Notes: generated by a model from the letters alone, not told the origin. A DNA stretch of 64,000 nucleotides from Polaromonas sp. (GCF_030689685.1 NZ_JAUYEY010000030.1:1-64000), one strand, 5' to 3'. Counted from the first letter of the stretch, positions 26,910-36,001 are shown. A program made the numbers and translations.

Positions 26910-27985
26910 AGTGATTCTTTAAGGGCGGCCAGCATCTGCGCGTTTTCGTCAGCGGTGCCGACGGTCAGGCGCAAACAATTGACCAGCAATGGGTGCATTT
27001 TAGAAACGTTTTTGACCAGAACACCGCGCGCGCGCATGCCTTCGAAGGTTTTGGCAGCGTCGGGTACGCGAAGCAAGATCATGTTGGCGTCGCTTTTCCA
27101 GACCTTGGTACCCGGCAGGGCCTGCAAAGCTGCAAAAACAATAGCGCGCTGTGCCCGCAGGGCCAAGGCTTGCTCTGCAAAAACATCCGCATGTTCGAGC
27201 GCAAACAGCGCGCATTCGTAGTTCAGCACACTGATGTTGTAGGGCGGGCGCACCTTGTCCACCTCGGCAATCAACGCCTTGGGGCCCATCATGTAGCCGA
27301 TACGCACGCCGGCCAGGCCGAACTTGCTCATGGTGCGCATCAGCAGCACATGGCTGTGCCGGGCGATGCGGTCGACGTAGCTCTTGCTGGAAAACGGCTG
27401 ATAAGCCTCATCCATCACCACAAGACCGGGCGCGGCCTGAATGATTTTTTCAATCACTGCGTCGTCCCACAGATTGGCGGTCGGATTGTTTGGGTAGGCG
27501 ATGTAAATGATGGAGGGCTGGTGTTCGGCAATCGCGGCCAACATGGCGGTTTCGTCGAGTTCAAAATCCGGCGTGAGTGGCACACCGATGAACTTCAGGC
27601 CCTGCAACTGCGCGCTCATGCCATACATGACAAAACCGGGCAGCGGCGCAAGAATCGCGCCGCCATCTACGTCGCAGGCCATGGCCAGCAGCGAGATCAG
27701 CTCGTCCGAGCCATTGCCCAGCATGATGTCAAAGCCTTCAGGCATGTGCGCGTGCTCGGCCAGCGCCTTGCGCAGGTCGCTGATACGGCCGTCCGGGTAG
27801 CGGTTCAACGCCAATGCACCCAGGCGCTGTCCCAGGTGTGCCTGCAGCGCGGCGGGAAGGCGGTGCGGGTTTTCCATCGCGTCGAGCTTGACCATGCCGA
27901 CCGAGTCCTGGATGGCATAGGCGTGCATGGACTGCACGTCTTTGCGAATACGCGCCAGTGCGCCTGAGCTTGCGGGGAGCGACAT
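26906..27985 (-). CDS. hisC: Histidinol-phosphate aminotransferase
   Basis: A 359-residue class I/II PLP aminotransferase converting imidazole acetol phosphate to histidinol phosphate. Visible motifs: [33 protein letters not shown] and [16 protein letters not shown] with the PLP lysine. I chose ATG 27983-27985 because the toxin stop overlaps it as TGATG and the family N-terminus follows. The frame is open upstream to 28090 but that part is the toxin gene in another frame. Confidence 0.95.
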   Translation of the reverse strand: MSLPASSGALARIRKDVQSMHAYAIQDSVGMVKLDAMENPHRLPAALQAHLGQRLGALALNRYPDGRISDLRKALAEHAHMPEGFDIMLGNGSDELISLLAMACDVDGGAILAPLPGFVMYGMSAQLQGLKFIGVPLTPDFELDETAMLAAIAEHQPSIIYIAYPNNPTANLWDDAVIEKIIQAAPGLVVMDEAYQPFSSKSYVDRIARHSHVLLMRTMSKFGLAGVRIGYMMGPKALIAEVDKVRPPYNISVLNYECALFALEHADVFAEQALALRAQRAIVFAALQALPGTKVWKSDANMILLRVPDAAKTFEGMRARGVLVKNVSKMHPLLVNCLRLTVGTADENAQMLAALKESL

Positions 27986-28431
27986 CAAATCAAACCAATC
28001 TCGGACGGGACCATGCGAAAAGGATTGATGATTTTCACCGCATCCATTTGCTGGTTGTGTTGCAAATCTTCGGTCAGCACAAACGCGCAACCTGATTGAG
28101 AGGCTGCAGCAATGATGAGTGAATCCCAGTAGCTGGTGCCGAATCTTGCCTCAAAGCCCCAGGCGGTCTCAACGGTCTGGTGGTCAATCTGCCAAGGTTG
28201 CCAGAGTTGAAAGCGGCGCACCTTGGCTCGGGCATCGCCTTGTGGCATACCGAGCTTGCGGGTGACGTTGGCGTAATACTCATTGAGAACCTGGGTACTC
28301 AAGCGACCCAACCTCTGCTGCCACAGCGCCAACAACCATTGCCTGGCCAGCACCTGTTTGTCCAGATCACGCCCATCGTCGGCGTACAACAACACGTTGG
28401 TGTCAACGAAAACGGTCAAGCCGCTCGGCAT
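27985..28431 (-). CDS. PIN-domain toxin (VapC-like ribonuclease)
   Basis: A 148-residue PIN domain. The acidic metal-binding residues are in place: FVDTNVLLYADD at the N-terminus, the Glu of QVLNEYYAN, the Asp of YWDSLIIAAA and VLTEDLQH. PIN toxins cleave tRNA or rRNA when the antitoxin is lost. ATG 28429-28431 lies 29 bases inside the antitoxin gene, as is common for such pairs. Its TGA overlaps the hisC ATG by one base (TGATG), so hisC translation may depend on toxin-gene reading. Not a normal his gene; acquired by inference. Confidence 0.87.
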   Translation of the reverse strand: MPSGLTVFVDTNVLLYADDGRDLDKQVLARQWLLALWQQRLGRLSTQVLNEYYANVTRKLGMPQGDARAKVRRFQLWQPWQIDHQTVETAWGFEARFGTSYWDSLIIAAASQSGCAFVLTEDLQHNQQMDAVKIINPFRMVPSEIGLI

Positions 28432-28648
28432 AAATCTCTTCACGATTGGGGTAGGGTTGCCCGTTGGAGACAAAGCCGGATGTGTCGGCCATCCACTCGC
28501 GCATGGCGCGCTCATAGGCGTCGTCATGGCGCATTTTTTCCGCCAACATTTCACCCACCAGCCTTGAAACGCTGGTATTGCGCCGGGCCGCCTCGATACG
28601 CGCCCAGTCTGCCACTGGGTCATTCATGGTGATGGTCACGTTTTTCAT
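28403..28648 (-). CDS. Antitoxin, ribbon-helix-helix type
   Basis: An 81-residue protein. The N-terminal MKNVTITMNDPVADWARIEA and NTSVSRLVGEMLAE fit a beta strand followed by two helices as in CopG/Arc-type DNA-binding domains. The C-terminal half (YERAMREWMADTSGFV...) probably binds the toxin. There is no clear ribosome site before its ATG, and a TATTAT box (28655-28660) sits about 7 bases upstream, so a leaderless transcript is possible. Nested palindromes upstream fit autoregulation. Confidence 0.83.
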   Translation of the reverse strand: MKNVTITMNDPVADWARIEAARRNTSVSRLVGEMLAEKMRHDDAYERAMREWMADTSGFVSNGQPYPNREEIYAERLDRFR

Positions 28649-28655
28649 GCATCAA

Positions 28656-28694
28656 TAATACACTATTTTCGTGTAACACGGAGTTAGTGTATTA
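28656..28694 (-). promoter_or_regulatory. Nested palindromic operator of the toxin-antitoxin pair
   Basis: A perfect 10-bp inverted repeat, TAATACACTA at 28656-28665 and TAGTGTATTA at 28685-28694, surrounds a second palindrome CGTGT-A-ACACG at 28670-28680. It overlaps a TATTAT box and starts 8 bases before the antitoxin ATG. RHH antitoxins usually bind such sites to repress their own operon. The site lies between the hisD stop and the antitoxin start. Confidence 0.72.
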
Positions 28695-28696
28695 AA

Positions 28697-30013
28697 CTAC
28701 TTCAGACGCATCTCAGCCGCACGCGCATGTGCCTGCAGGCCCTCACCATAAGCCAACTCGGCGGCGATTTTCCCCAGGCTCTGCGCGCCGGCTTCGCTGA
28801 CCTCGATCAGGCTGGAGCGTTTCTGGAAGTCGTAGACACCCAGCGGGCTGGAAAAACGTGCGGTGCCACTCGTGGGTAAGACGTGATTCGGGCCGGCGCA
28901 GTAGTCGCCCAGGCTTTCACTGGTGTAGGCACCAAGAAAAATCGCGCCAGCGTGTTTGAGCAGCGGTTCCCAGCGGTGCGGGTCGCGGCTGGAAACTTCC
29001 AGGTGTTCGGGCGCAATCCGGTTGCTGATCGCGCAGGCTTCTTCCATGCTGCGCGTCTGGATCAGCGCGCCACGGCCATTGAGTGATTTGGCGATGATTT
29101 CTGCACGCGGCATGCCGGGCAGCAGGCGATTGATCGCAGCCTGCACCGCGTCAAGGTAGTCCGCGTCAGGGCACAGCAGAATGCTTTGCGCCAGCTCGTC
29201 GTGTTCGGCCTGGCTGAACAGGTCCATGGCCACCCAGTCGGCCGGTGTGCTGCCGTCGGCGAGCACCAGGATTTCACTGGGGCCGGCAATCATGTCGATG
29301 CCGACGGTGCCGAAGACACGCTTTTTGGCGCTGGCCACGTAGGCATTGCCGGGACCGGTGATCTTGTCGACCTTGGGAACCGTCTGCGTGCCGTAGGCCA
29401 GAGCCGCCACGGCCTGCGCGCCACCAATCGTGAAGGCGCGCGTGACACCAGCCACGTAGGCGGCGGCCAGCACCAGCGCGTTTTTTTCGCCGCGCGGCGT
29501 GGGCACCACCATGATGATCTCGCCGACACCGGCCACATGGGCAGGAATCGCATTCATCAGCACCGACGACGGATAGGCCGCCCTGCCGCCCGGCACATAA
29601 ATGCCGGCGCGGTCCAGCGGCGTGACCTTCTGGCCCAGCAGTGTGCCGTCGGTATCGCGGTACTGCCAGCTTTCACCGCTGGCCTTTTTCTGGGCCTCGT
29701 GGTAGCTGCGCACGCGGACCGCCGCAGCCTGCAGCGCCTCGCGCTGGGCGTTTGGTATCGCATCGAACGCGGCCTTGAGTTCGGCCTGCGTCAGTTCCAG
29801 CGCCTGCAGCGAAGCCACATCGAGGTGGTCGAAGCGCCGGGTGTACTCCAGCACGGCGGTGTCACCGCGCCGCTGCACGTCTACCAGGATGTCAGCGACA
29901 ACTTTTTCGATGGCCGCATCGGTGTCAGCCGACCAATGCAGACGCGCCGTGAGTTGGGCATCAAATGTGGCGTCAGCCGTTGACAGGCGGGCGGGAGCAG
30001 CTATCAATTTCAT
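28697..30013 (-). CDS. hisD: Histidinol dehydrogenase
   Basis: A 438-residue zinc enzyme performing the last two oxidations of histidine synthesis. Motifs: [31 protein letters not shown] [27 protein letters not shown] (zinc Gln/His) and [11 protein letters not shown]. The first ten residues ([10 protein letters not shown]) and the start codon are encoded by a copy of the dispersed repeat (29986-30015). Upstream of the toxin-antitoxin pair. Confidence 0.96.
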   Translation of the reverse strand: MKLIAAPARLSTADATFDAQLTARLHWSADTDAAIEKVVADILVDVQRRGDTAVLEYTRRFDHLDVASLQALELTQAELKAAFDAIPNAQREALQAAAVRVRSYHEAQKKASGESWQYRDTDGTLLGQKVTPLDRAGIYVPGGRAAYPSSVLMNAIPAHVAGVGEIIMVVPTPRGEKNALVLAAAYVAGVTRAFTIGGAQAVAALAYGTQTVPKVDKITGPGNAYVASAKKRVFGTVGIDMIAGPSEILVLADGSTPADWVAMDLFSQAEHDELAQSILLCPDADYLDAVQAAINRLLPGMPRAEIIAKSLNGRGALIQTRSMEEACAISNRIAPEHLEVSSRDPHRWEPLLKHAGAIFLGAYTSESLGDYCAGPNHVLPTSGTARFSSPLGVYDFQKRSSLIEVSEAGAQSLGKIAAELAYGEGLQAHARAAEMRLK

Positions 30014-30015
30014 AG
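29986..30015 (-). repeat. Dispersed two-stem repeat, partial copy over the hisD start codon
   Basis: On the minus strand: CTAT-N7-ATAGCTG, then CTCCCGCCCGCC. The first stem contains the hisD ATG (30011-30013). Only the first stem and the following C-rich arm are recognisable; GGGCTGNAGGCC is replaced by hisD coding sequence. Confidence 0.65.
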
Positions 30016-30036
30016 TAAATCCAGAATGGATTGAAC

Positions 30037-30102
30037 AAGGAGTTAAAGGAGGTCAAGGAGAACCCCAAAAATCTCATTTTTTTTGATCTCCTTTAACTCC
30101 TT
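30037..30102. repeat. Long inverted repeat between hisG and hisD
   Basis: Arms of 20 bases at 30037-30056 and 30083-30102 pair with one mismatch around a 26-base loop that itself holds an A-run and T-run. The purine arms contain AAGGAG twice. In the his mRNA it would form a strong hairpin about 24 bases upstream of the hisD start, suggesting attenuation, RNA processing or translational control. Confidence 0.75.
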
Positions 30103-30104
30103 CT

Positions 30105-30746
30105 TCAACGGGTATTGATGGCACCCGCAAAGGCGTCGATGATGTCCCGAAGCGGCGCCTGCTTGAGCTTGAGCGCCACCTGGTTGACCACCAGGTGCGA
30201 GCTGATGTCCATGATGCGCTCAACCTCCACCAGGTGGTTGGCCTTGAGCGTGTTGCCGCTGCTGATCAGGTCGACAATCGCGTCGGCCAGGCCAGTCAGC
30301 GGCGCCAGCTCCATGCTGCCGTAGAGCTTGATCAGGTCGACGTGCACGCCCTTGGTCGCGAAAAAATCGCGCGCGATGCTGACGAACTTGGTGGCCACCT
30401 TCAGGCGCGAGCCCTGTTTGACCGCGGCTTCGTAATCGAAACCGTCGCGCACAGCGACGCTCATACGGCATTTGGCGATCTGCAGGTCCAGCGGCTGGTA
30501 CAGGCCCTGGCCGCCGTGTTCGATCAGTGTGTCCTTGCCGGTCACGCCGATGTCGGCACCACCGTACTGCACATAAGTCGGCACATCGGTGGCCCGCACC
30601 AGCACCACGCGCACATCGGCGCGACTGGTGCCAAGGATCAGCTTGCGGGATTTTTCCGGGTCTTCCAGAACCTTGATGCCCGCCGCTTCGAGCAGCGGGA
30701 GGGTTTCGTCGAAGATGCGGCCTTTGGAAAGTGCGAGCGTGATCAT
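30105..30746 (-). CDS. hisG: ATP phosphoribosyltransferase, short (HisZ-dependent) form
   Basis: A 213-residue HisG. It joins ATP and PRPP, the first and feedback-controlled step of histidine synthesis. Motifs: [36 protein letters not shown] and the PRPP loop [17 protein letters not shown]. It lacks the C-terminal regulatory domain of the 300-residue form, so it should need HisZ for activity and histidine inhibition; no hisZ is in this window. Its ATG overlaps the murA stop by 4 bases. Confidence 0.96.
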   Translation of the reverse strand: MITLALSKGRIFDETLPLLEAAGIKVLEDPEKSRKLILGTSRADVRVVLVRATDVPTYVQYGGADIGVTGKDTLIEHGGQGLYQPLDLQIAKCRMSVAVRDGFDYEAAVKQGSRLKVATKFVSIARDFFATKGVHVDLIKLYGSMELAPLTGLADAIVDLISSGNTLKANHLVEVERIMDISSHLVVNQVALKLKQAPLRDIIDAFAGAINTR

Positions 30747-32029
30747 GACTTGAGCCTCTCGATGTCCGCGCCTATGCCGCGCAGCTTGGCTTCCATCTGG
30801 TCGTAACCGCGGTCCAGGTGGTAAATGCGGTCAATCAGCGTCTCGCCCTCAGCCACCAAACCGGCGATCACCAGGCTGGCGGACGCGCGCAGGTCGGTCG
30901 CCATCACGGTGGCGCCCGAGAGTTTTTCCACACCTTCGATGATCGCAAATTTGCCATCAATCTGGATATTTGCACCCAGGCGCACCATCTCGTTGACGTG
31001 CATGAAGCGGTTTTCGAATATCGTTTCAGTGACCTTGCTGGGGCCTTCGGCAATCGCGTTGAGCGCCATGAACTGGGCCTGCATGTCGGTCGGGAAGCCC
31101 GGGTATTCGGTGGTGCGGAAGGATTGCGCCTGCATGCGCCCCGAGGCCTGGACCCGAATGAAGCCGTCGCCGGTGGTGATCACGGCACCGGCGTCGCGCA
31201 GCTTGTCGATCACGGCTTCCAGGTGGTCGGCGCGGCCATGGCGCAGCACCACATCGCCGCCTGCGGCTGCCACGGCACACAGAAAGGTACCGGTCTCGAT
31301 GCGGTCGGCCACCACCTGGTGCGTGCAGCCGTGCAGGCGCTCCACGCCCTCAATGCGGATGCGGCTGGTCCCATGGCCTTCGATCTTGGCGCCCATCTTG
31401 ATCAGCATCTCGGCCAGATCGCCGATCTCCGGCTCCTGCGCCGCGTTTTCGAGAATGGTTTCGCCCTCGGCCAGGCTGGCCGCCATCATGAAATTCTCGG
31501 TGCCGGTGACAGTGACCATGTCGGTCGTGATGCTGCAGCCCTTGAGGCGCCCGCGCCGGCCAGTGGGCCCGGCCGGCAGTTTGGCAATCATGTAGCCGTG
31601 TTCGACCACGATGTCAGCGCCCATGGCTTGCATGCCCTTGATGTGCTGGTCCACCGGCCGCGAGCCGATGGCGCAGCCGCCGGGCAGCGAGACCGTCGCT
31701 TCGCCGAAACGCGCCAGCAGCGGACCCAGTGCCAGCACCGACGCGCGCATGGTCTTAACCAGCTCATACGGAGCCTCGGGCGAGCTCAGGCCGCCGGCAT
31801 TGATCAGCACCGCGCCCGCACTGCCCTCGACACGTTCGGCGCTCACGCCCATGTTGCGTACCAGCTTGAGCATGGTGGCTACGTCCTGCAGGCGCGGTAC
31901 GTTTTCCAGCGTCACCGGCTCGGCCGTCAGCAGGGCCGCGCAGAGCTCGGGCAGGGCGGCGTTTTTGGCGCCGGAGATATCGACGGTGCCGGCCAGCGCC
32001 CTGCCGCCCTTGATCAGTAGTTTGTCCAT
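30743..32029 (-). CDS. murA: UDP-N-acetylglucosamine 1-carboxyvinyltransferase
   Basis: A 428-residue MurA, first committed step of peptidoglycan synthesis (enolpyruvyl transfer from PEP). Catalytic Cys119 is present in [15 protein letters not shown], so fosfomycin should be able to react. The N-terminal [10 protein letters not shown] and C-terminal [19 protein letters not shown] are standard. Four bases downstream of ibaG and coupled to hisG by ATGA. Confidence 0.97.
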   Translation of the reverse strand: MDKLLIKGGRALAGTVDISGAKNAALPELCAALLTAEPVTLENVPRLQDVATMLKLVRNMGVSAERVEGSAGAVLINAGGLSSPEAPYELVKTMRASVLALGPLLARFGEATVSLPGGCAIGSRPVDQHIKGMQAMGADIVVEHGYMIAKLPAGPTGRRGRLKGCSITTDMVTVTGTENFMMAASLAEGETILENAAQEPEIGDLAEMLIKMGAKIEGHGTSRIRIEGVERLHGCTHQVVADRIETGTFLCAVAAAGGDVVLRHGRADHLEAVIDKLRDAGAVITTGDGFIRVQASGRMQAQSFRTTEYPGFPTDMQAQFMALNAIAEGPSKVTETIFENRFMHVNEMVRLGANIQIDGKFAIIEGVEKLSGATVMATDLRASASLVIAGLVAEGETLIDRIYHLDRGYDQMEAKLRGIGADIERLKS

Positions 32030-32033
32030 GAGC

Positions 32034-32279
32034 TTATTCTGCGGGGTGGTTGGCCCATTCGGAGGGCGTGTAGGTTTTCATCGACAGCGCATGTACCTCG
32101 TCGGTCTGCATGCGCCCACCCAGCGTGGCATACACCCGCTGGTGGCGCTGGATCAGGCGCTGGCCCTCAAAAGCGCTGGAGACCACGGTGGCATACCAGT
32201 GCCTGCCGTCGCCGGTCAGGGCAATGTGTTCGCAAGGCAGGCCTGCGGCAATGAGGGCTTGAAGTTCTTCGCTGGTCAT
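32034..32279 (-). CDS. ibaG: BolA-family protein, IbaG type
   Basis: An 81-residue BolA-fold protein. The signature [21 protein letters not shown] with the invariant His is present, and [18 protein letters not shown] is the loop that helps bind 2Fe-2S with monothiol glutaredoxin. The position between the ABC pair and murA is the known place of ibaG (yrbA). Role: iron-sulfur handling and possibly envelope or acid-stress response, by homology. Confidence 0.9.
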   Translation of the reverse strand: MTSEELQALIAAGLPCEHIALTGDGRHWYATVVSSAFEGQRLIQRHQRVYATLGGRMQTDEVHALSMKTYTPSEWANHPAE

Positions 32280-32297
32280 GGTGTTCCGTGGATCTGG

Positions 32298-33053
32298 TCA
32301 GTGTCTGATTTTGTAGCCGATGCGCAGCAAATTTACCGCGATGCCGCTGACCACCAGCAAGGCAGTGCCTACGATGACCAGACTCAACCAGGGCGAGACA
32401 TCGCTGACACCGAAAAAGCCGTAACGAAAACCGTCGATCATGTAGAAAAACGGGTTCAGGTGGCTGATGGTCTGCCAGAACGGCGGCAGGGAATGGATGG
32501 AGTAAAACACGCCGCTCAGAAAGGTCATGGGCATGATGACAAAGTTCTGGAAAACCGCCATCTGGTCGAACTTCTCCGACCACAAACCTGCGATCAGCCC
32601 CAAGGCGCCCAGCAAGCCGGCACCCAGCAGGGCAAAAACCACAATCCACAGCGGCGCCACAAAACCCGGCTGGCCGAAATAAACGGTGACGGCAAACACC
32701 CCCAGCCCAACCGCCACCCCGCGCACGATGGACGATCCCACATAGGCACAAAACCAGGCCCAGTGCGACAGCGGCGTGAGCAGCACAAACACCAGACTGC
32801 CCATGATTTTGCTCTGGACCAGCGAGGAAGAGGTGTTGGCAAAGGCGTTTTGCAGCACGCTCATCATCACCAGACCGGGCACCAGGAAGGCGGTGTAGCT
32901 GACCGTGCCATACACCTTGACCTGGTCCTGCAGCACATGGCCAAAAATCAGCATGTACATGACGGCCGTGAGAATCGGCGCACCGACGGTCTGGAAACCA
33001 ACTTTCCAGAAGCGCAACACTTCCTTGTAAAAGAGCGTCTGCCAGCCGATCAT
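32298..33053 (-). CDS. ABC-2 type transporter permease (YadH-like)
   Basis: A 251-residue, six-helix ABC-2 permease. VLQNAFANTSSSLVQSKIMGSL and the late VFQNFVIMPMTFLSGVFYSI segment match the YadH/NodJ branch. With the ATPase at 33181-34110 it should form an inner-membrane exporter. The substrate is unknown. The family often neighbours mla genes in Burkholderiales. Confidence 0.88.
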   Translation of the reverse strand: MIGWQTLFYKEVLRFWKVGFQTVGAPILTAVMYMLIFGHVLQDQVKVYGTVSYTAFLVPGLVMMSVLQNAFANTSSSLVQSKIMGSLVFVLLTPLSHWAWFCAYVGSSIVRGVAVGLGVFAVTVYFGQPGFVAPLWIVVFALLGAGLLGALGLIAGLWSEKFDQMAVFQNFVIMPMTFLSGVFYSIHSLPPFWQTISHLNPFFYMIDGFRYGFFGVSDVSPWLSLVIVGTALLVVSGIAVNLLRIGYKIRH

Positions 33054-33075
33054 GAAAAGATGGCCTCCACGCCGG

Positions 33076-33110
33076 TCACTTCGTGTACTGCGCTACCCCC
33101 CGAGGGGGCG
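33076..33110 (+). repeat. Intergenic repeat (family 3) between the ABC permease and ATPase genes
   Basis: TCACTTCGTGTA at 33076-33087, identical to 14223-14234, followed by a CCCCC/GGGGG inverted pair. The 127-bp gap holds no gene. In a two-gene exporter operon such a gap is unusual and looks like a later insertion. Confidence 0.55.
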
Positions 33111-33180
33111 CATTTTTCCTGGGAGCGGCCCGGCGGAAAAACATCCCCCGCGCATGGCCTGACGCAACGCTTGTTGATAG

Positions 33181-34110
33181 TCATGCGCTCACCCCGATTT
33201 TTTTCGCCATTACTTCTAGAAACACATCTTCGAGGTCGGCCTTGCGGATCTCGACATCCTCGGCCACCAGCCCAGCCTCGCGGATGGCGCTGAGGTAGTG
33301 CTCGATCTCGTTGGCATTGTGCGCGGGCAGTTGCACGATGCGGCCGGTGATGCGCGCCTTGTCGGCAATCGTCTTTGGCAGTTCACTGTCAATCTTGAAC
33401 CGGAGCACATTCGAGGAAGCGGTCTTGAGCAGCTCCGACGTTGTAGCCAGCGCCACTATGCGGCCCTGCTTGAGCATGGCAATGCGACTGCACAAGGCCT
33501 CGGCCTCTTCCAGGTAATGCGTCGTTAGCAACACGGTACTGCCTTGCTTGTTGAGTTTGGCGATGAATTGCCACAGGGTCTGGCGCAGCTCCACGTCCAC
33601 GCCGGCGGTCGGCTCGTCGAGCACAATGACCTGCGGTTTGTGCACCAGCGCCTGCGCCACCAGCACCCGGCGCTTCATGCCCCCAGATAGTTGGCGCATG
33701 TTGGCGCTGGCTTTGTCCGACAGGCCCAGGCTGGCCAGCAGTTCGTCGATCCAGTCGTCATTGTTCCTGACACCGAAATAGCCGGACTGGATACGCAGCG
33801 CCTCGCGCACCGTGAAAAAGGGGTCAAACACCAGCTCCTGCGGCACCACGCCCAGCTTGCGGCGCGCCGCAGCATAGTCGGTGACCACATCGCTGCCATG
33901 CACCGTGACGGAGCCACTGGTGGCGCGCGACAGGCCCGCCAAAATGCTGATCAGTGAAGTTTTACCGGCCCCGTTCGGCCCGAGCAGGCCAAAAAACTCA
34001 CCCGGCTGGATGTCGAAGCTGACATCGTCCAGCGCCCTGAGCCCAGGGCCGGAGCGGAAGTTTGTGTTGGGGTAATTCTTGGAGACAGACTGAAAGGAGA
34101 TGGCGGGCAT
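33181..34110 (-). CDS. ABC transporter ATP-binding protein (YadG-like)
   Basis: A 309-residue ATPase: Walker A GPNGAGKTS (about 44-52), signature LSGGMKRR, Walker B VIVLDEPTAGVD and an H-loop TTHYLEEAE. A C-terminal extension of about 75 residues (FKIDSELPKTIADKARI...) is usual in this branch. It pairs with the permease at 32298. Exporter of unknown substrate. Confidence 0.92.
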   Translation of the reverse strand: MPAISFQSVSKNYPNTNFRSGPGLRALDDVSFDIQPGEFFGLLGPNGAGKTSLISILAGLSRATSGSVTVHGSDVVTDYAAARRKLGVVPQELVFDPFFTVREALRIQSGYFGVRNNDDWIDELLASLGLSDKASANMRQLSGGMKRRVLVAQALVHKPQVIVLDEPTAGVDVELRQTLWQFIAKLNKQGSTVLLTTHYLEEAEALCSRIAMLKQGRIVALATTSELLKTASSNVLRFKIDSELPKTIADKARITGRIVQLPAHNANEIEHYLSAIREAGLVAEDVEIRKADLEDVFLEVMAKKIGVSA

Positions 34111-34193
34111 GAGCCCGCTATTTTAAGGCGCAAGCCGACGGCTTCACCGCGCCTTGCCCGGAAAAGGGCATTGGCGCAACCTGAAAAAGCCCC

Positions 34194-34463
34194 TCAGGCA
34201 GCAGGAAGCAGCGCTTCGACGCCGTACAGACCCGCCAGGCGGCGCAGGCGCTCGGGCAGCCCCTGCACCGAAAACGTCTTGCCGTCCGCCAGCGCCTGGC
34301 GACGGCAAGCCAGCAAGACGGCCAGCGCGGAAGAGTCAAACTCTTGCAGCGCACTGGCGTCCGCGACTACCTCGGCACTGGTCACGCCCGCCTGCATAGC
34401 GCTTAGCGCGCGCACCGACGACGCGGCAAGGTCGTGTCTGAGATAGGCAGGAAGGGTCAGCAC
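34194..34463 (-). CDS. mlaB: STAS-domain protein MlaB
   Basis: An 89-residue STAS domain. The core VVADASALQEFDSSALAVLLACRR contains the DSSAL helix-cap motif that contacts the MlaF ATPase and stabilises the MlaFEDB complex. It follows mlaC by 13 bases, which gives the assignment; the sequence alone would only say STAS. Confidence 0.88.
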   Translation of the reverse strand: MLTLPAYLRHDLAASSVRALSAMQAGVTSAEVVADASALQEFDSSALAVLLACRRQALADGKTFSVQGLPERLRRLAGLYGVEALLPAA

Positions 34464-34476
34464 CGCAGCCGCCAGA

Positions 34477-35109
34477 TCAGGACTTTTTACCCGTGTTGGA
34501 CTTGTTTCGCTCGGCCAGCGCAGCTATCAGGCCATCGACGCCCTTGGCGGAGATTTCCTGCGCAAACTGGGTACGGTAGGTCTCCACCAGCCAGATGCCG
34601 AGCACGTTGAGGTCATAAATCTTCCAGCCGGAGGCGGTCTTTTCCATGCGGTAGTCGAGCTGGATCGGGTCGCCGCGGCCGATGACCTCGGTACGCACCT
34701 GCACCTCGGTGTCTGCCGCCGCAGCGCGCAACGGTTTAACGCTGACCGTCTGGTCTTTGACTTGGATCAATGCGCCGGAATAGGTGCGTACCAGCAGGGT
34801 CTTGAACTCATCTTGCAGGCGCTTTTGCTGCTCAGGCGTCGCCTGGCGCCAATTCCGACCCACAGCCGAAGCGGTCATGCGCGTGAAATTGACGTGAGGC
34901 ATGACCTTGCCGTCCACCAGCGCGATGATTTTCCCGACATCGCCGCCCTGGATCGCCTTGTCGGACTTGATAGCGTCAAGCACCTCGGTGGACGTGCGCT
35001 TGATCAGGGCATCGGGCGCTTCGTCGGCGGCGCGCACCGCAGGGCCTGCAGCCAGCAGGGCCGATGCGAGGGAAACGCCAACAACATAGCTAAAAATTCG
35101 ACGGTTCAT
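34477..35109 (-). CDS. mlaC: Periplasmic phospholipid-binding protein MlaC
   Basis: A 210-residue secreted protein with a signal peptide ending near GPAVRAADEA and the MlaC/Ttg2D fold (ARNWRQ-like GRNWRQATPEQQKRLQDEFKTLLVRTY, and LDYRMEKTASGWKIYDLNVLGIWLVETYR). It shuttles phospholipid between the MlaA complex in the outer membrane and MlaFEDB. Confidence 0.94.
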   Translation of the reverse strand: MNRRIFSYVVGVSLASALLAAGPAVRAADEAPDALIKRTSTEVLDAIKSDKAIQGGDVGKIIALVDGKVMPHVNFTRMTASAVGRNWRQATPEQQKRLQDEFKTLLVRTYSGALIQVKDQTVSVKPLRAAAADTEVQVRTEVIGRGDPIQLDYRMEKTASGWKIYDLNVLGIWLVETYRTQFAQEISAKGVDGLIAALAERNKSNTGKKS

Positions 35110-35263
35110 GGTTTTCTTTCAGGTCGGAACAAATGTTGGCTCGATCAGCCGCGCAGACAGCGAATGCTAGCTATAGCTGAATGGCGAACAAAAGTTGGAC
35201 TGGGATTATTCTGTGGAATTCGGGCCATCAGGTGAAGTTATGGCTCTGTCTTGTAAATGTTCT

Positions 35264-36001
35264 TTACTTCGCAGGCGCTTTTTCAGGCAGGTCGTAGCGC
35301 TCTTCGGCGTCGCCGTTGGATTCCAGAACGGCGCCACGCCGCTGCAGGTAGGCATCACGCGTGAAGCTGTATTTGTCCAGCGCGGCCTGGTCCAGCACCT
35401 CACCAGCGCGCAGCAGGCTGGCGCGCAGGTCCACTGCGCGCAGCAGATACAGCGAGTTGCGGGCGGAAACATCATGCACATGGTTCACCAGATCTCCCTT
35501 GGTGTCGACCACCAGGGCAGCCGTGTCACGCACGGTCGAGGGGCCGAGGATGGGCAGCACAAGATAAGGGCCGGTACCCACGCCCCAGCGTCCCAGCGTC
35601 TTGCCGAAATCTTCGCGGTGGCGCTCGATGCCCATCTCGGTTGCCCAATCCAGCAAACCGCCCAGACCGATGGTGGTGTTGACGCTGAAACGCATCAGGC
35701 TGTCGCCGGCCGCCTGGGGACGCCCCTGCAGCAGGTTGTTGACCATGGACCAGACCTCGGTGAGGTTGCTGAAGAAGTTGTTGACGCCAGTGCGGACCGG
35801 CGACGGCAGCACATCCTGGTAAACCTGCGCGACCGGCTTGACGATGGCCTCGTCCAGGCCTTCGTTGAAACGGCTCACGCTGCGGTTGAAGGGTTCAAAC
35901 GGGTCCCGTGGGTTGGGTCCAGTGGCGCAACCCTGCAGCAATGCAAGAGCGAGCAGGCCAGCCCACAGGTTGGCAAGTTTCATTGGGGTTCGTGTTTTCA
36001 T
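35264..36001 (-). CDS. mlaA: Outer-membrane lipoprotein MlaA (VacJ)
   Basis: A 245-residue lipoprotein: signal ending in LLQGC (lipidated Cys), then DPFEPFNRSVSRFNEGLDEAIVKPVA, GRWGVGTGPYLVLPILGPST and RDTAALVVDT. MlaA extracts misplaced phospholipid from the outer leaflet. The ATG at 35999-36001 overlaps the mlaD stop as ATGA; an internal ATG at 35983 is also possible. Its place inside the mla operon is the Burkholderiales arrangement; in E. coli it is elsewhere. Confidence 0.95.
   Translation of the reverse strand: MKTRTPMKLANLWAGLLALALLQGCATGPNPRDPFEPFNRSVSRFNEGLDEAIVKPVAQVYQDVLPSPVRTGVNNFFSNLTEVWSMVNNLLQGRPQAAGDSLMRFSVNTTIGLGGLLDWATEMGIERHREDFGKTLGRWGVGTGPYLVLPILGPSTVRDTAALVVDTKGDLVNHVHDVSARNSLYLLRAVDLRASLLRAGEVLDQAALDKYSFTRDAYLQRRGAVLESNGDAEERYDLPEKAPAK

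Noticed and set aside
30001..30110. Classical his attenuator with leader peptide
   Set aside because: No short frame with a run of His codons; the inverted repeat lies between hisG and hisD, not upstream of the first his gene.
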